From Martinezella lusitana (GTDB lineage: Bacteria; Pseudomonadota; Alphaproteobacteria; Rhizobiales; Rhizobiaceae): DNA of 64,000 nucleotides. The stretch lies in the NCBI RefSeq assembly GCF_014207095.1, contig NZ_JACHBG010000006.1, positions 62,001 through 126,000 of the forward strand, in the 5' to 3' direction. The notes below the pieces were generated by a model. That model saw only the letters and a list, made by a program, of their open reading frames with translations, was not told the DNA's origin and did not search any database. The stretch's first letter is position 1. Each line of letters begins with the position of its first letter. Both the position numbers and the translations under genes were made by a program. Shown here in pieces: positions 7,649 to 16,687 of this stretch.

Positions 7649-8815
7649 GTGGATTCTCATCAAAACGCACCTGGCAGTCGAATTGCCGGCGGTGACGCCG
7701 GTAAGTCCTCTCGCGTGATTTCCAATCTCCAGGTCCTGCGCGCGCTGGCCGCCTCCTCCGTGGTGGTTGCGCATGCCATGCATGAGACAGCAAGCCTGTC
7801 CGACGCGGCGGGTCGCGTGCCGATCGACGGCGCCACATGGAACCTCGGCTTCGGGGTAGACATATTCTTCGTACTATCTGGCTTCATCATGACGCATACC
7901 GCCGCAGCCGAATTCGGCAAAGGCGGCGCCCCGCTGCGGTTCTTTCTGCGGCGCTGCGCGCGGGTGGTTCCACTTTACTGGTTGTTGACGAGCGTGCTGT
8001 TGCTTGGTGCCGCCATTGCGCCGTCATTGCTCAATGTGCCGATCGGCGATGCTTCGCATGTATTGGCGTCCTACTTCTTCATCCCCTCTGGCCGTGGGAT
8101 TGATGAGATCAGGCCTGTGCTCGCTCTCGGCTGGACCCTGAACTACGAGATGCTGTTCTACGTATTCTTCGGGCTGGCGCTGATCCTGCCGATCCGGCTT
8201 GGAATCTTCTGGCTCTCGGTGCTGATGGTGAGCTTGGCGCTCATCGGCAATGTGGTTTCTCCACAGCAGGTACAGCTGGCTTTCTGGACGAGTCCGATCA
8301 TCCTGGAATTTCTGTTCGGCGTCTATGTTGCGTTGATCTTTCGCAGCGGCCTGCGGATCGGCATCTGGCCGGCACTGGGCATGATGGCGATCGGTCTTCT
8401 CGGCTTCGTGCGCTTCTCCGCCATCTGGGAAGATGATGTTTTGCCGCAATTCCTGCGAAGCGGCCTGCCGGCGGCCCTGTTCGTCCTCGCCGCTGCGATT
8501 GGTCCGGCCCTACCGTCCGGGAGGATTGTGGTGTGGGGTATTGCGCTCGGGGATGCCTCCTACAGCCTCTACCTCTCGCATCCCTTCATCCTGCGACCGC
8601 TGCGCGCCATCTGGGAAAAATTCGTCGGAGATCAGCTTCCGCTCGGCCTCTTCGTTGCGTGCGGCGCCATCACCACAGCGATATTTGCTCTTGCGCTCTG
8701 CAGGTTCGTCGAGAAACCGCTCACGGCTTTTGTGCAGGGTTTTACGCGCCGGCTGGGACGGCCGAAAGCTGCGGGGGCTGCCCGCGCGCCGGGTGCCGAC
8801 ACCGAAAGCGCGTAG
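7649..8815 (+). CDS. Membrane acyltransferase, OafA/NodX (acyltransferase 3) family
   Basis: An integral membrane O-acyltransferase-like protein of about 388 residues. The family hallmarks are NLQVLRALAASSVVVAHAMH near the N-terminus and GVDIFFVLSGFIMTH about 40 residues later, followed by about nine more hydrophobic spans and a conserved DASYSLYLSHPFI segment. Such proteins acylate sugars in polysaccharides or Nod factors. The start is uncertain: no ATG fits; GTG at 7649 is chosen, but GTG at 7715 or an upstream TTG at 7508 are possible. Convergent with the efflux gene. Confidence 0.8.
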   Translation: MDSHQNAPGSRIAGGDAGKSSRVISNLQVLRALAASSVVVAHAMHETASLSDAAGRVPIDGATWNLGFGVDIFFVLSGFIMTHTAAAEFGKGGAPLRFFLRRCARVVPLYWLLTSVLLLGAAIAPSLLNVPIGDASHVLASYFFIPSGRGIDEIRPVLALGWTLNYEMLFYVFFGLALILPIRLGIFWLSVLMVSLALIGNVVSPQQVQLAFWTSPIILEFLFGVYVALIFRSGLRIGIWPALGMMAIGLLGFVRFSAIWEDDVLPQFLRSGLPAALFVLAAAIGPALPSGRIVVWGIALGDASYSLYLSHPFILRPLRAIWEKFVGDQLPLGLFVACGAITTAIFALALCRFVEKPLTAFVQGFTRRLGRPKAAGAARAPGADTESA

Positions 8816-8835
8816 AGCCGGCGCGCCGAACTCCT

Positions 8836-10347
8836 TCAATGTGACGCTGAACTGCGTCGGCGTGCTGTGCGATAGGCCGAAACGGCAAGGACCAGCGTTG
8901 CGACAAGGCCAAGTGCGCCCGCAACCATGGCCGCCGAGGCGAAGCCGTGCGTGGAGGCCTCTTTGAGCAGGCTCTGGAAGGTTTCCGGGGCTATGGAAAG
9001 GCCGACCGGCATCTCATGCCGTTGGACGGCAACGGCGGCGAGTGTGGCGGCATGTTCGCTGCCGGAGCCCGTCAATGTGCCTTCCAGGGATGCAGTGGCG
9101 CGTGTGCTCATGATGGTTCCAAGAAGGGCTATACCGATGGTCATGCCACCCTGTCGCAGCGCGTTCATGGTTGCGGAAGCGGCACCGGTTCGTTCGCGTG
9201 GGGCGCTACCCATCGCGGCAGCACCTGTCGCGGGAACGGCTACTCCCAAGGCAATACCAAGCAGGGTGAATGCCGGCGCGACGATCCAATAGGGTGTCGT
9301 CGGCGTGAATGAGGTCATGGCCAGCATCGAAACGCCAAGGATGATATAGCCCGCAATCATGAGCCGGTTCATTCCGAAGCGTCGGCTCAGTTTGCCGAAG
9401 ATGGACGAGGCAAACAACATGGCGGCGAAGACCGGCGCCATGCGCCAACCTGCATCCGTCGCGGTCCAGCCCTGCCCCTGCTGAAGAAAGAGCGAGAACA
9501 GGAAGAGGCTCGTGTAACCGGAGAAGCCGAGCACCAGCGAAGCGAAATTGGCCGAGGCGAACGGCGCTTGCCGGAAGAGATCGACCGGAAAAACCGGACG
9601 TGACGCACGAAGTTCCACGACGATGAAGAGCACGAGGGAAATGGACGAGGTGAGGAGCGAGAAAATCGTTTCGCGGGCATACCAGCCGGCGTTGCCGGCA
9701 TTGATCAAAGCGAAGGTCAAGGACCCCAGAAAAGCGATGCTCAGGAACTGGCCTGCGGGATCGAGCGCGGCATGCTCGGGATTGGCGCTCTCCTCTATGC
9801 CCAACAGGCCGAGCGAGATCGTGACCATGCCGATCGGAAGATTGACGAGAAAGATGCTGGCCCAGCCTGCATGATCGACGAGAAGGCCACCGAGCATCGG
9901 GCCGAGGATGAGGGAGACCGCGCTGAAAGACGACCAGCCGCCGATGACGTGAGCCCGTTCTGCGGGATCCGGAAAGGCTTGCGTCAATATGGATAGCGCG
10001 CCTGGAATTACCAAGGCGCCCGCAACGCCCTGCAGGGCGCATCCTGCAATTAGCGTCTCCAGGCTATGCGCAGAGGCGCAAACTGCCGAGCCGACTGTAA
10101 ACAGCGCCACGCCGATGAGCCATATCCGCTTACGCCCATAGCGATCAGCCAGAGGGCCGGCGGACAACATGAAGGCCGAAAGGCACAATGTGTAGGTGCC
10201 TACGACCCATTGCAGGCCCGAAAGGCCGATGCCGAGGTCGGATTGAATTGCCGGGAGGGCAACGCTGACGATGCTGATGGCAAGCGAAGCCATGAATGTG
10301 CCGAGATAAACGGCGGCAGCGGCGACGGATCTGCGATTTACTGTCAT
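8836..10347 (-). CDS. MFS drug efflux transporter, DHA2 (14-TM, EmrB/QacA) family
   Basis: A 503-residue proton-driven exporter with about 14 membrane spans. Motif A is GPLADRYGRKRIWLIG near residue 64, and the antiporter motif C region is LGPMLGGLLVDHAGW near residues 148-162, followed by the DHA2-typical FLVNLPIG. It is transcribed divergently from a TetR-family gene with two inverted repeats in between, the usual layout of a locally repressed efflux pump. The exported compound is not predictable. Confidence 0.92.
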   Translation of the reverse strand: MTVNRRSVAAAAVYLGTFMASLAISIVSVALPAIQSDLGIGLSGLQWVVGTYTLCLSAFMLSAGPLADRYGRKRIWLIGVALFTVGSAVCASAHSLETLIAGCALQGVAGALVIPGALSILTQAFPDPAERAHVIGGWSSFSAVSLILGPMLGGLLVDHAGWASIFLVNLPIGMVTISLGLLGIEESANPEHAALDPAGQFLSIAFLGSLTFALINAGNAGWYARETIFSLLTSSISLVLFIVVELRASRPVFPVDLFRQAPFASANFASLVLGFSGYTSLFLFSLFLQQGQGWTATDAGWRMAPVFAAMLFASSIFGKLSRRFGMNRLMIAGYIILGVSMLAMTSFTPTTPYWIVAPAFTLLGIALGVAVPATGAAAMGSAPRERTGAASATMNALRQGGMTIGIALLGTIMSTRATASLEGTLTGSGSEHAATLAAVAVQRHEMPVGLSIAPETFQSLLKEASTHGFASAAMVAGALGLVATLVLAVSAYRTARRRSSASH

Positions 10348-10360
10348 TTATTGAAGGCCT

Positions 10361-10381
10361 ATATCTATGATATATAGATAT
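10361..10381. promoter_or_regulatory. AT-rich inverted repeat between efflux gene and TetR gene
   Basis: ATATCTAT at 10361-10368 and ATAGATAT at 10374-10381, perfect 8-bp arms with a 5-bp spacer, 14 bp from the efflux start codon. It may be an operator or overlap a -10 region; its role is not clear from sequence alone. Confidence 0.45.
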
Positions 10382-10392
10382 TAATGCATTCC

Positions 10393-10407
10393 GACCGACC
10401 GTCGGTC
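10393..10407. promoter_or_regulatory. TetR-type operator
   Basis: GACCGACCGTCGGTC, a 6-bp inverted repeat around a 3-bp centre, of the form often bound by TetR/AcrR regulators. It lies between the divergent efflux gene and the TetR-family gene, so it could control both promoters. Confidence 0.65.
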
Positions 10408-10485
10408 AATACGCGTTAGGCTTCCAAGTGCGGAACGAATGTGTCATCACTCGACTCGCGGCTGAACAACGGAAGGGCGGTAGAA

Positions 10486-11112
10486 ATGGCAATCGGGACG
10501 CGGTCCGCGAGAACTGGTCAAACTCAACTGCCGCGGAAACGATTGATGCTTCCGGCGGAGGTTCGCGTCGACGATCTGATGACGGCCGCGGCGGACCTTT
10601 TCATCGCCAAAGGCATCGAGGCGACGACCGTCAACGATATCGTGGAGCTTGCGGGCGTCGGCAAGGGAACTTTCTATCACTACTTCGCCACCAAGGAGGA
10701 TGTGATCCTTGCCCTACGCGAGCGCTTCTCGCGAGACTTCACGAAGAAGGTCGCCGACGCTCTGGCGCAGTGTCCGGGTGACGATCATCGTGCTCGTTTC
10801 GCGACGTGGCTGCGTGGAACGGTCGAGGCCTATATCGCCAATTATGAGCTTCACGATGTGGTCTTTCACGAATTCCGCCACAGCAACAGGAATTCGAAGG
10901 AGAAGGAAATCGTCATCGCCCAGCTTTCGGCCTTGCTGGGTGAAGGCGCTAAAGCCGATGCTTGGTCGTTGCCGGACGTGCGCGCGGCCGCGATCGCCAT
11001 CTATGACGGCATGCACGGCGTCGTTGATGATGCCATTGCTACCGGCAACGGAGATGCCGGGGCAATCTGCGACCGGCTGTCCTTGCTCTTCGGCCGGATC
11101 CTTGTCGCCTGA
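10486..11112 (+). CDS. TetR/AcrR-family transcriptional repressor
   Basis: A 208-residue regulator. The N-terminal HTH is clear, with LMTAAADLFIAKGIEATTVN and then GVGKGTFYHYFATKEDVI (about residues 30-75), followed by an all-helical ligand domain. The start is set at the ATG at 10486 because a GGAAGGGCGG ribosome-binding sequence lies just upstream; the frame is open 45 bases further. It probably represses the divergent DHA2 exporter and itself through the GACCGACCGTCGGTC palindrome. Confidence 0.9.
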   Translation: MAIGTRSARTGQTQLPRKRLMLPAEVRVDDLMTAAADLFIAKGIEATTVNDIVELAGVGKGTFYHYFATKEDVILALRERFSRDFTKKVADALAQCPGDDHRARFATWLRGTVEAYIANYELHDVVFHEFRHSNRNSKEKEIVIAQLSALLGEGAKADAWSLPDVRAAAIAIYDGMHGVVDDAIATGNGDAGAICDRLSLLFGRILVA

Positions 11113-11158
11113 TTTTCCGATCGTCGGAGAGTAACTCCGTGATGATGCGGCGTCTGGA

Positions 11159-12115
11159 TTACTCGGCCCATTCGTGATCGGTCGTGAAGGCGATCGTCAG
11201 CCAGCGGTCGGGACTTTCATCGCCGATCGCCTCGCCAATCTCGTCGCGAATGCGATCCCATTCCTCGAGCTTCTTCGCTGGGTCGTCCTTCGGCACGATG
11301 AAATAGAGTTCTATCTGTTTACCGCGACCGACCCGCGCGACATAGGCGCGATAGGATTCGAAATTATAGCGGCGCACCACGTCGGCGGCGACGCGATCGA
11401 CATGCTCACGCAGCGCCACGGGCGTCACGAGCAGGATGTCGGCGAATGCCTGCTTGATCGTTCCAAGCGGCATCGGAATGACGACGAGGCAGACGACCGC
11501 CAGCGCCAGCGGGTCGACATAGGGCGACATCCATTCCAGCGTCGTGCCTTGAATGGCGAAGCCGAAGATGAAGGCGAGGAGCAGGGCTGTGCTCAGGCTG
11601 CCGGTCATGACCCAGGCCTTGGCGTCCAGCGCGATGAAATTGGAGCCGATCTCCTTGTTCGCTCTTCTGGCATAGGCAGCCATGAGGAAGGCTATGATCA
11701 TGGTCAGCACAGCGTAGATAATGGCTTGATCGAATGAGAGGTGCCGGCCACCCGCCATGATGCTGCCGATAGCATTGATCAGCGCATAGATCGCCGCACC
11801 GGTCAGCAGGATGCCGTTGAGGCCGAGGACCATGGGCTCCAGATGCCAGAAACCCATGGTGAAATGCTTGACGAACCTGCCCGTGCTTGCATTGCTCGTG
11901 GCGGCGGTAATGATCAGGTTGGAGACGATTAGTGCAACGATCGTCATGATCGCGTCCGTCAGGGCATAGATGCCGTCGAAGACGATGGCATAGGAACCAG
12001 ACAAAAGCCCGAATACGATGCCAGCGGCCGCAAGAACGAACGTTATGATGATGGAAATGCGCAGCACGCTTTGTTCAGTGGTCACTCTTCGATCCTCTTG
12101 AGGGATATCCGGCAT
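11159..12115 (-). CDS. Cation diffusion facilitator-like transporter with degenerate metal site
   Basis: A 318-residue CDF-superfamily membrane protein: six hydrophobic spans, then a cytoplasmic domain (about residues 215-318). At the first metal site the usual His of HxxxD appears replaced: DGIYALTD has Tyr where His is expected. At the second site DAKAWVMT lacks both the expected His and Asp. It may therefore carry a different ion, or have lost zinc transport. Metal-site residues were aligned by eye only. Monocistronic; the following gap up to 12226 holds no gene. Confidence 0.8.
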   Translation of the reverse strand: MPDIPQEDRRVTTEQSVLRISIIITFVLAAAGIVFGLLSGSYAIVFDGIYALTDAIMTIVALIVSNLIITAATSNASTGRFVKHFTMGFWHLEPMVLGLNGILLTGAAIYALINAIGSIMAGGRHLSFDQAIIYAVLTMIIAFLMAAYARRANKEIGSNFIALDAKAWVMTGSLSTALLLAFIFGFAIQGTTLEWMSPYVDPLALAVVCLVVIPMPLGTIKQAFADILLVTPVALREHVDRVAADVVRRYNFESYRAYVARVGRGKQIELYFIVPKDDPAKKLEEWDRIRDEIGEAIGDESPDRWLTIAFTTDHEWAE

Positions 12116-12225
12116 GGATTTCGGGCAAGATCATAATATACGGCAGGTTTAGTGCTTTCATGCAGGGAACCCATAGGATTGACCGATTGACGGGCGGCCG
12201 TGTTTGTCGGCTGTCGCTTGGGCCA

Positions 12226-13167
12226 TCAAGAATGGTATCGCCTTGTGCCGTGTCCTTGCTGTCTGAATGCGCTGGGCGTCACGCCAGCCAGCCTTTTGAA
12301 ATCGCGCGCGAAGTGGAAGGGGTCGAGGTAGCCGCATCTGGTCGCGATAGCGCCGATCTTCTCATCGGTGACGACAAGGAGCCGCTTTGCGGCACTGACA
12401 CGCTCGTGGCGCAGCCAATCGAGCGGTGTCGTCCCCATTCTCTGCCGGAAGCGGCGAAAGAGCTGCGCCTGGCTCAGATTCGCTGCAGCGGCAAGTTCGC
12501 CCACGCTCCAGGGGTGCGAAAGGTTGGCCCGCACGGTTTCCACCACATGCTGCAGCCGCTGTACCGCGCTGCTGAGATCGCCTGCATCCGCTCGTTCGGA
12601 CACGAGAATTGAGATAAGTTGCGCAAGCAACGCAAAGCAACGGTTCTCTGCCAGGAAGCTACCGGTCTCGACCTCGCGGAGAATGCTCTCGAACAAGGGC
12701 CGCAGATCATGGTGCGCTGCGGTCTCAAAGACAGGATTAAGGCCTACGCCAAGATTGTCGAACAGGGTGTCCACCCCGTGACCGACGAATCCGAGCCAGA
12801 GATACGACCAGTGGGAACAACGAGGCTCACAGCCATGTGAATACAACATCGAGGAGTCGAGCCAGGCTACGGTTCCCTCCCGCATATGGCTTGACTGGCC
12901 GCTGATATGAAGCGCGCCTTTGCCGCTGAGCGTGAGGATCAGCGTATGGTGATTAAACCGGTGGGCGATGGGCGCTTCGGCGGAGGTGCAGGTCCGGCGC
13001 CCGGCAGCGAGCAGGAAATAGGGCAGGGCGCGCGACAGCCGCCCCGGGGTCTGAAAGAAGACTTCATCGAGGGCATCTATCTTCGCCGAGGTCGCTTCGT
13101 CGGTCATGATCCGCAGATGATATCGGAAGATGAGAGTTTTATCCATATCGCTGCGGCTGCCATCCAT
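12226..13167 (-). CDS. AraC-family transcriptional regulator
   Basis: A 313-residue regulator. An N-terminal cupin-like sensor (HTLILTLSGKGALHISGQ near residues 74-91) is followed by two C-terminal HTH motifs: WSVGELAAAANLSQAQLFRR and then AIATRCGYLDPFHFARDFKR (about residues 220-300). Internal Met codons at residues 8 and 21 could also be starts. It is divergent from the P450 gene, with 59 bp between start codons, and probably activates the P450-ferredoxin unit in response to a small molecule. Confidence 0.88.
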   Translation of the reverse strand: MDGSRSDMDKTLIFRYHLRIMTDEATSAKIDALDEVFFQTPGRLSRALPYFLLAAGRRTCTSAEAPIAHRFNHHTLILTLSGKGALHISGQSSHMREGTVAWLDSSMLYSHGCEPRCSHWSYLWLGFVGHGVDTLFDNLGVGLNPVFETAAHHDLRPLFESILREVETGSFLAENRCFALLAQLISILVSERADAGDLSSAVQRLQHVVETVRANLSHPWSVGELAAAANLSQAQLFRRFRQRMGTTPLDWLRHERVSAAKRLLVVTDEKIGAIATRCGYLDPFHFARDFKRLAGVTPSAFRQQGHGTRRYHS

Positions 13168-13226
13168 GTCTTTCGACGGGTTGGGCGGCTATTCTATGGG
13201 GATTAACCGGAGTAGAGGAGGTTCAG

Positions 13227-14459
13227 GTGGTTACAGCGTCACCCGCATTTGATCCGCTTTCGCAAGCATTCGCAGACGATCCCTATGCGTCTTACAGCGA
13301 GCTGCGCGACTGTCCCGGCCCGGTCTATTACGAGCATTTCGATATTTGGCTACTGTCGCGCTACCAGGATGTCGCCGCTGCGGCTGCAGACAAGACGCTG
13401 GTCCGCTCGATGGAATACTTTCTATCACCTCAGGAGATAGAAGCGGAGAAGGTGCGTCTGAATTGGCATGACATGCCGAACCATTCGCGCTTCGTGCAGT
13501 TCAGCCTGCTGGACTCCGACGGCGAAACCCATGATCGCCTGCGCCGCAAAGTCTTTCGAGAATTTACCCCGGCTCTCGTCGCGCGCCAGCGCGGGATGAT
13601 CCAGGAGTTCGTCGACAAGCTGCTCGATCGGTTGCTCGATGTCGGAACGATCGATTTCGTCGAGGATCTCGCCTCGGAGGTTCCGGGCCATATTATCGGC
13701 TCTGTGCTGGGCGTGCCGGACGAATATGCCGGACAGTTGCGTAAGTGGTCCGAACAGGTCGTGCAATATTTCGATGTTGACCGCAGCGACGAGCGCAAGG
13801 CCATCGCCGAGCGTGCGACCACCGAATTCTACGAACTGCTGAAGGAACTCATTGCCGATCGCGTGCGCAACCCGCGCGAAGACCTTCTCTGTCGGCTCAC
13901 GCAGGCTTACACGAGCGGCGAAATGACCGAGGACGAGCTGGTTTCCACCTGCATGCTGATCCTGATGGCGGGCCACGGCTCGACGATCGATGTGCTCGGC
14001 AGCGGAATGCACGCGCTTCTGCAGTATCCGGACGCATTGGCCAAGCTCAGAGACACGCCGGCCGTCATGCCGACTGCGATTCAGGAAATGTTCCGATTTG
14101 AATCGCCGCTGCCGTTCTTCCATCGCTATCTGACCGAAGAGAAGATCATTGCAGGAAAGAGCCTGCCGAAGGGCACCAAGGTCGGCTTGCTTTACGGTGC
14201 GGCCAACCGCGATCCCGAGCAATTCGAGGCGCCCGACCGTTTCAATATCGAGCGGACGCCCAACCGGCATGTGGCGTTCGGCGGCGGTGCGCATTTCTGT
14301 CTCGGCAATCATTTGGCACGGTTGGACATGGAGATCATATTCTCGACGCTGCTGCAGCGTACCCGTTCGATCGAGTTGCTGGACGAGCGTCCTGCCTACA
14401 AGCGCGGGCTGTCAGTTCGCGGGCCGCAGCGCCTCAACATCCGTCTTGTTCCCGCTTGA
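13227..14459 (+). CDS. Cytochrome P450 monooxygenase
   Basis: A 410-residue soluble bacterial (class I) P450. The heme-binding loop is FGGGAHFCLGNHLAR with the axial Cys at residue 358; the I-helix reads AGHGST (residues 248-253), with Gly where the acidic residue of AGxDT usually sits; an ExxR is seen in EMFR. The GTG start at 13227 is preceded by a strong AGAGGAGG. A ferredoxin gene follows 110 bp later, probably its electron donor; no ferredoxin reductase is nearby. The loss of the I-helix acid suggests atypical oxygen activation or substrate. Substrate unknown. Confidence 0.92.
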   Translation: MVTASPAFDPLSQAFADDPYASYSELRDCPGPVYYEHFDIWLLSRYQDVAAAAADKTLVRSMEYFLSPQEIEAEKVRLNWHDMPNHSRFVQFSLLDSDGETHDRLRRKVFREFTPALVARQRGMIQEFVDKLLDRLLDVGTIDFVEDLASEVPGHIIGSVLGVPDEYAGQLRKWSEQVVQYFDVDRSDERKAIAERATTEFYELLKELIADRVRNPREDLLCRLTQAYTSGEMTEDELVSTCMLILMAGHGSTIDVLGSGMHALLQYPDALAKLRDTPAVMPTAIQEMFRFESPLPFFHRYLTEEKIIAGKSLPKGTKVGLLYGAANRDPEQFEAPDRFNIERTPNRHVAFGGGAHFCLGNHLARLDMEIIFSTLLQRTRSIELLDERPAYKRGLSVRGPQRLNIRLVPA

Positions 14460-14462
14460 ACC

Positions 14463-14556
14463 GGATGCATAGCGGCTTTCCGCTCGAGATGCCTAGAAAA
14501 ACAAGAGGATAAGCATTTTCGCTACTTGGAGAAAAGCGAAGATGCTCTGTTGAAAG
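14463..14556. repeat. Diverged rhizobial intergenic palindromic repeat
   Basis: This spacer resembles the element at 46857-46963 in order and spacing of blocks: a CGG-pyrimidine-TTTCCG stretch, an A-rich AAAAACAA, then a GATAAGC start of a hairpin. The hairpin arms are GCATTTTCGCT (14513-14523) and AGCGAAGATGC (14535-14545), one mismatch. It lies between the P450 and ferredoxin genes and could affect transcript stability. Similarity was judged by eye. Confidence 0.45.
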
Positions 14557-14569
14557 CATGGAGAATGCA

Positions 14570-14890
14570 ATGAGTGAAGTCGTATTCGTCGATTCCGCCG
14601 GTGGGGAGACGCGTGTGAATGCGGAAGATGGCGAAACGCTGATGGCCATCGCCGTCCGAAGTGGCATCGATGGTATCGTCGCGCAATGCGGCGGCGCTTT
14701 GGCCTGCGGCACCTGTCATTGCTATATCGACGAGGCTCATCTCGATCTGCTGCCGCCGCCTTCACAGGAAGAGGCTGACATGATCGAGTTCGTAATGGAG
14801 CCGAAGCCAAATAGTCGCCTTAGCTGTCAGCTCCTGATGAGCGCCGCCACCGACGGCATGCGCGTCATCGTTCCCGATAACCAGCACTGA
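14570..14890 (+). CDS. [2Fe-2S] ferredoxin, putidaredoxin/adrenodoxin type
   Basis: A 106-residue ferredoxin. Cluster ligands fit C-x5-C-x2-C plus a distant Cys: residues 40, 46, 49 and 86, with an extra Cys at 51. The length and the LSCQLLMSAATDGMRV tail fit the P450-donating vertebrate-type class. The ATG at 14570 (GGAG 7 bases upstream) is preferred over one 12 bases earlier. It follows the P450 gene in the same direction and probably passes electrons to it. Confidence 0.92.
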   Translation: MSEVVFVDSAGGETRVNAEDGETLMAIAVRSGIDGIVAQCGGALACGTCHCYIDEAHLDLLPPPSQEEADMIEFVMEPKPNSRLSCQLLMSAATDGMRVIVPDNQH

Positions 14891-14983
14891 TCCTGAGGTT
14901 TTCGGGCAAGCCGAGACAATCTTTCCGAATTCGACTTTGCCTTGAGGATGGCGCCGGCGATGATGTCGGCGCTTCTCTTGTCG

Positions 14984-16687
14984 CTATGATTGGCTGGCTT
15001 GTCGCAATCCCTCGCGTGCTTGCCGATAGTGAGCCGGATCCGGTATCGGAACGGCAGCCATCAGGTTTCGCGTGTAATCGTCGCCCGGATTTTCGAATAT
15101 CTGCCGGCGCGTGCCCATTTCCACGATGCGGCCGCCGCGCATGACGGCGACGTGATGCGACATCTTCTCAATCACGGCCATGTCGTGCGAAATGAAGAGA
15201 TAGGCAAGCCCCATCTGCTCCTGAAGCTCGAGCATGAGGTCAAGAACGCGTGCGCGTACCGAAACGTCGAGTGCGGCCACGCTTTCGTCGGCAACGATCA
15301 GCTTCGGTTCGAGCGCCAGCGCCCGCGCAATGCAGATGCGCTGACGTTGGCCACCGGAGAATTCGTGCGGATAGCGGCTTGCAGCGTCCGGCGTCAGCCC
15401 GACGCGTTTCAACAGCGCCGAGACGCGATCCTTGCGCTCGGACGCATTACTGACGTTGTGGATGACGAGCGGCTCGGCGATCGCCGAACCCACACTCATG
15501 CGGGGATCGAGCGAGGCGTAGGGATCCTGAAAGATCATCTGCGCTGAACGGCGCACCGGCTGCATTTTCGCGGCAGACAGCCCATGAACCTCACGGCCCT
15601 CGATTTTCACGCTACCAGCAAAACCGATGAGATTGAGGATGGCCTTGCCCGTGGTGGACTTGCCCGAGCCGCTCTCGCCCACCAGCCCAAGCGTCTGGCC
15701 GGCCTTGATCGTGAAGGACACCTCGTTGACTGTCGGTGCAGCAGTCTTGCCCTTGCCGAACAATCCCGTCTTGCCGCCGTAGGTCACACTCAGTTTCTTG
15801 ACCTCGACGATCGGCGTGGCCGGCGCAGCCATGACCGGAGCGTTTGAAATGCGCGGCGGCTCGTTTGTGCCGGTATGGGTGCCGAGGCGCGGGACGGCAG
15901 CCAGCAGTTCGCGCGTATAGGCCTGGCTGGGTTTGCCGAAGACATCAAGCACATCGCCCTGCTCGACGATGCGGCCATGCTGCATGATCGCGACGCGATC
16001 GGCCATCTCGGCGACGACGCCCATGTCATGGGTAATCAGCAGGATAGACGTATTGAATTCGTCGCGAAGCTCCCGCATCAGCGTCAGGATTTGGGCTTGC
16101 ACCGTCACATCGAGCGCCGTGGTCGGCTCGTCGGCGATCAGCACTTTCGGACGGCATGACAGGGCCATGGCGATCATGACACGCTGCCGCATGCCGCCGG
16201 AAAGCTCGTAAGGATATTGGGTCAGGCGCTTGGCGGCGTCGTTGATATGGACGGCGTCGAGCATCGACTTGGCGATCTGTGCTGCATCGCCGGCGGTGTC
16301 AGCCTGATGCTCGCGAATAGCCTCGATAAGCTGCGCCCCGATCGTCATGACCGGATTGAGCGAGGTCATCGGTTCCTGAAAGATCATCGCCACTTCGCCG
16401 CCGCGGATCTGACGCAGGGCGCGGTGCGGAATGCCGACGATATTGCGCCCCTCCAGCAGGATCTCACCCGATGCGACTTTCAGCGAAGCTTTGGGGAGCA
16501 AGCCCATGATCGAGAGGGAGGTCACCGACTTCCCGGATCCCGACTCGCCCGCAAGGCAAAGCGTCTTGCCGGGCTCGAGGTCGAAGCTCACATCATCGAG
16601 AATGCGCTTCAACCCTTCCGGCGTTCTGGCATCGACGCTGAGGTTGCGGACGGCGAGAACCGCTGAACGGGCGCTTTGATTGCTCAC
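14984..16687 (-). CDS. Peptide-type ABC importer ATPase, DppD-DppF fusion
   Basis: A 567-residue protein with two complete ABC ATPase domains. The N-half has Walker A GESGSGKS and signature LSGGMRQR; the C-half (from about residue 285) has GESGSGKS, signature FSGGQRQR, and the oligopeptide C-terminal extension. Single-chain DppDF fusions are common in rhizobia. The GTG start at 16687 overlaps the amidase stop (GTGA), so it is the last gene of the amide operon and energises the two permeases encoded upstream in that operon. Confidence 0.93.
   Translation of the reverse strand: MSNQSARSAVLAVRNLSVDARTPEGLKRILDDVSFDLEPGKTLCLAGESGSGKSVTSLSIMGLLPKASLKVASGEILLEGRNIVGIPHRALRQIRGGEVAMIFQEPMTSLNPVMTIGAQLIEAIREHQADTAGDAAQIAKSMLDAVHINDAAKRLTQYPYELSGGMRQRVMIAMALSCRPKVLIADEPTTALDVTVQAQILTLMRELRDEFNTSILLITHDMGVVAEMADRVAIMQHGRIVEQGDVLDVFGKPSQAYTRELLAAVPRLGTHTGTNEPPRISNAPVMAAPATPIVEVKKLSVTYGGKTGLFGKGKTAAPTVNEVSFTIKAGQTLGLVGESGSGKSTTGKAILNLIGFAGSVKIEGREVHGLSAAKMQPVRRSAQMIFQDPYASLDPRMSVGSAIAEPLVIHNVSNASERKDRVSALLKRVGLTPDAASRYPHEFSGGQRQRICIARALALEPKLIVADESVAALDVSVRARVLDLMLELQEQMGLAYLFISHDMAVIEKMSHHVAVMRGGRIVEMGTRRQIFENPGDDYTRNLMAAVPIPDPAHYRQAREGLRQASQS

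Noticed and set aside
8930..9320. Plus-strand open frames within the DHA2 exporter gene
   Set aside because: They overlap the intact exporter frame fully and have low-complexity, non-protein-like composition.
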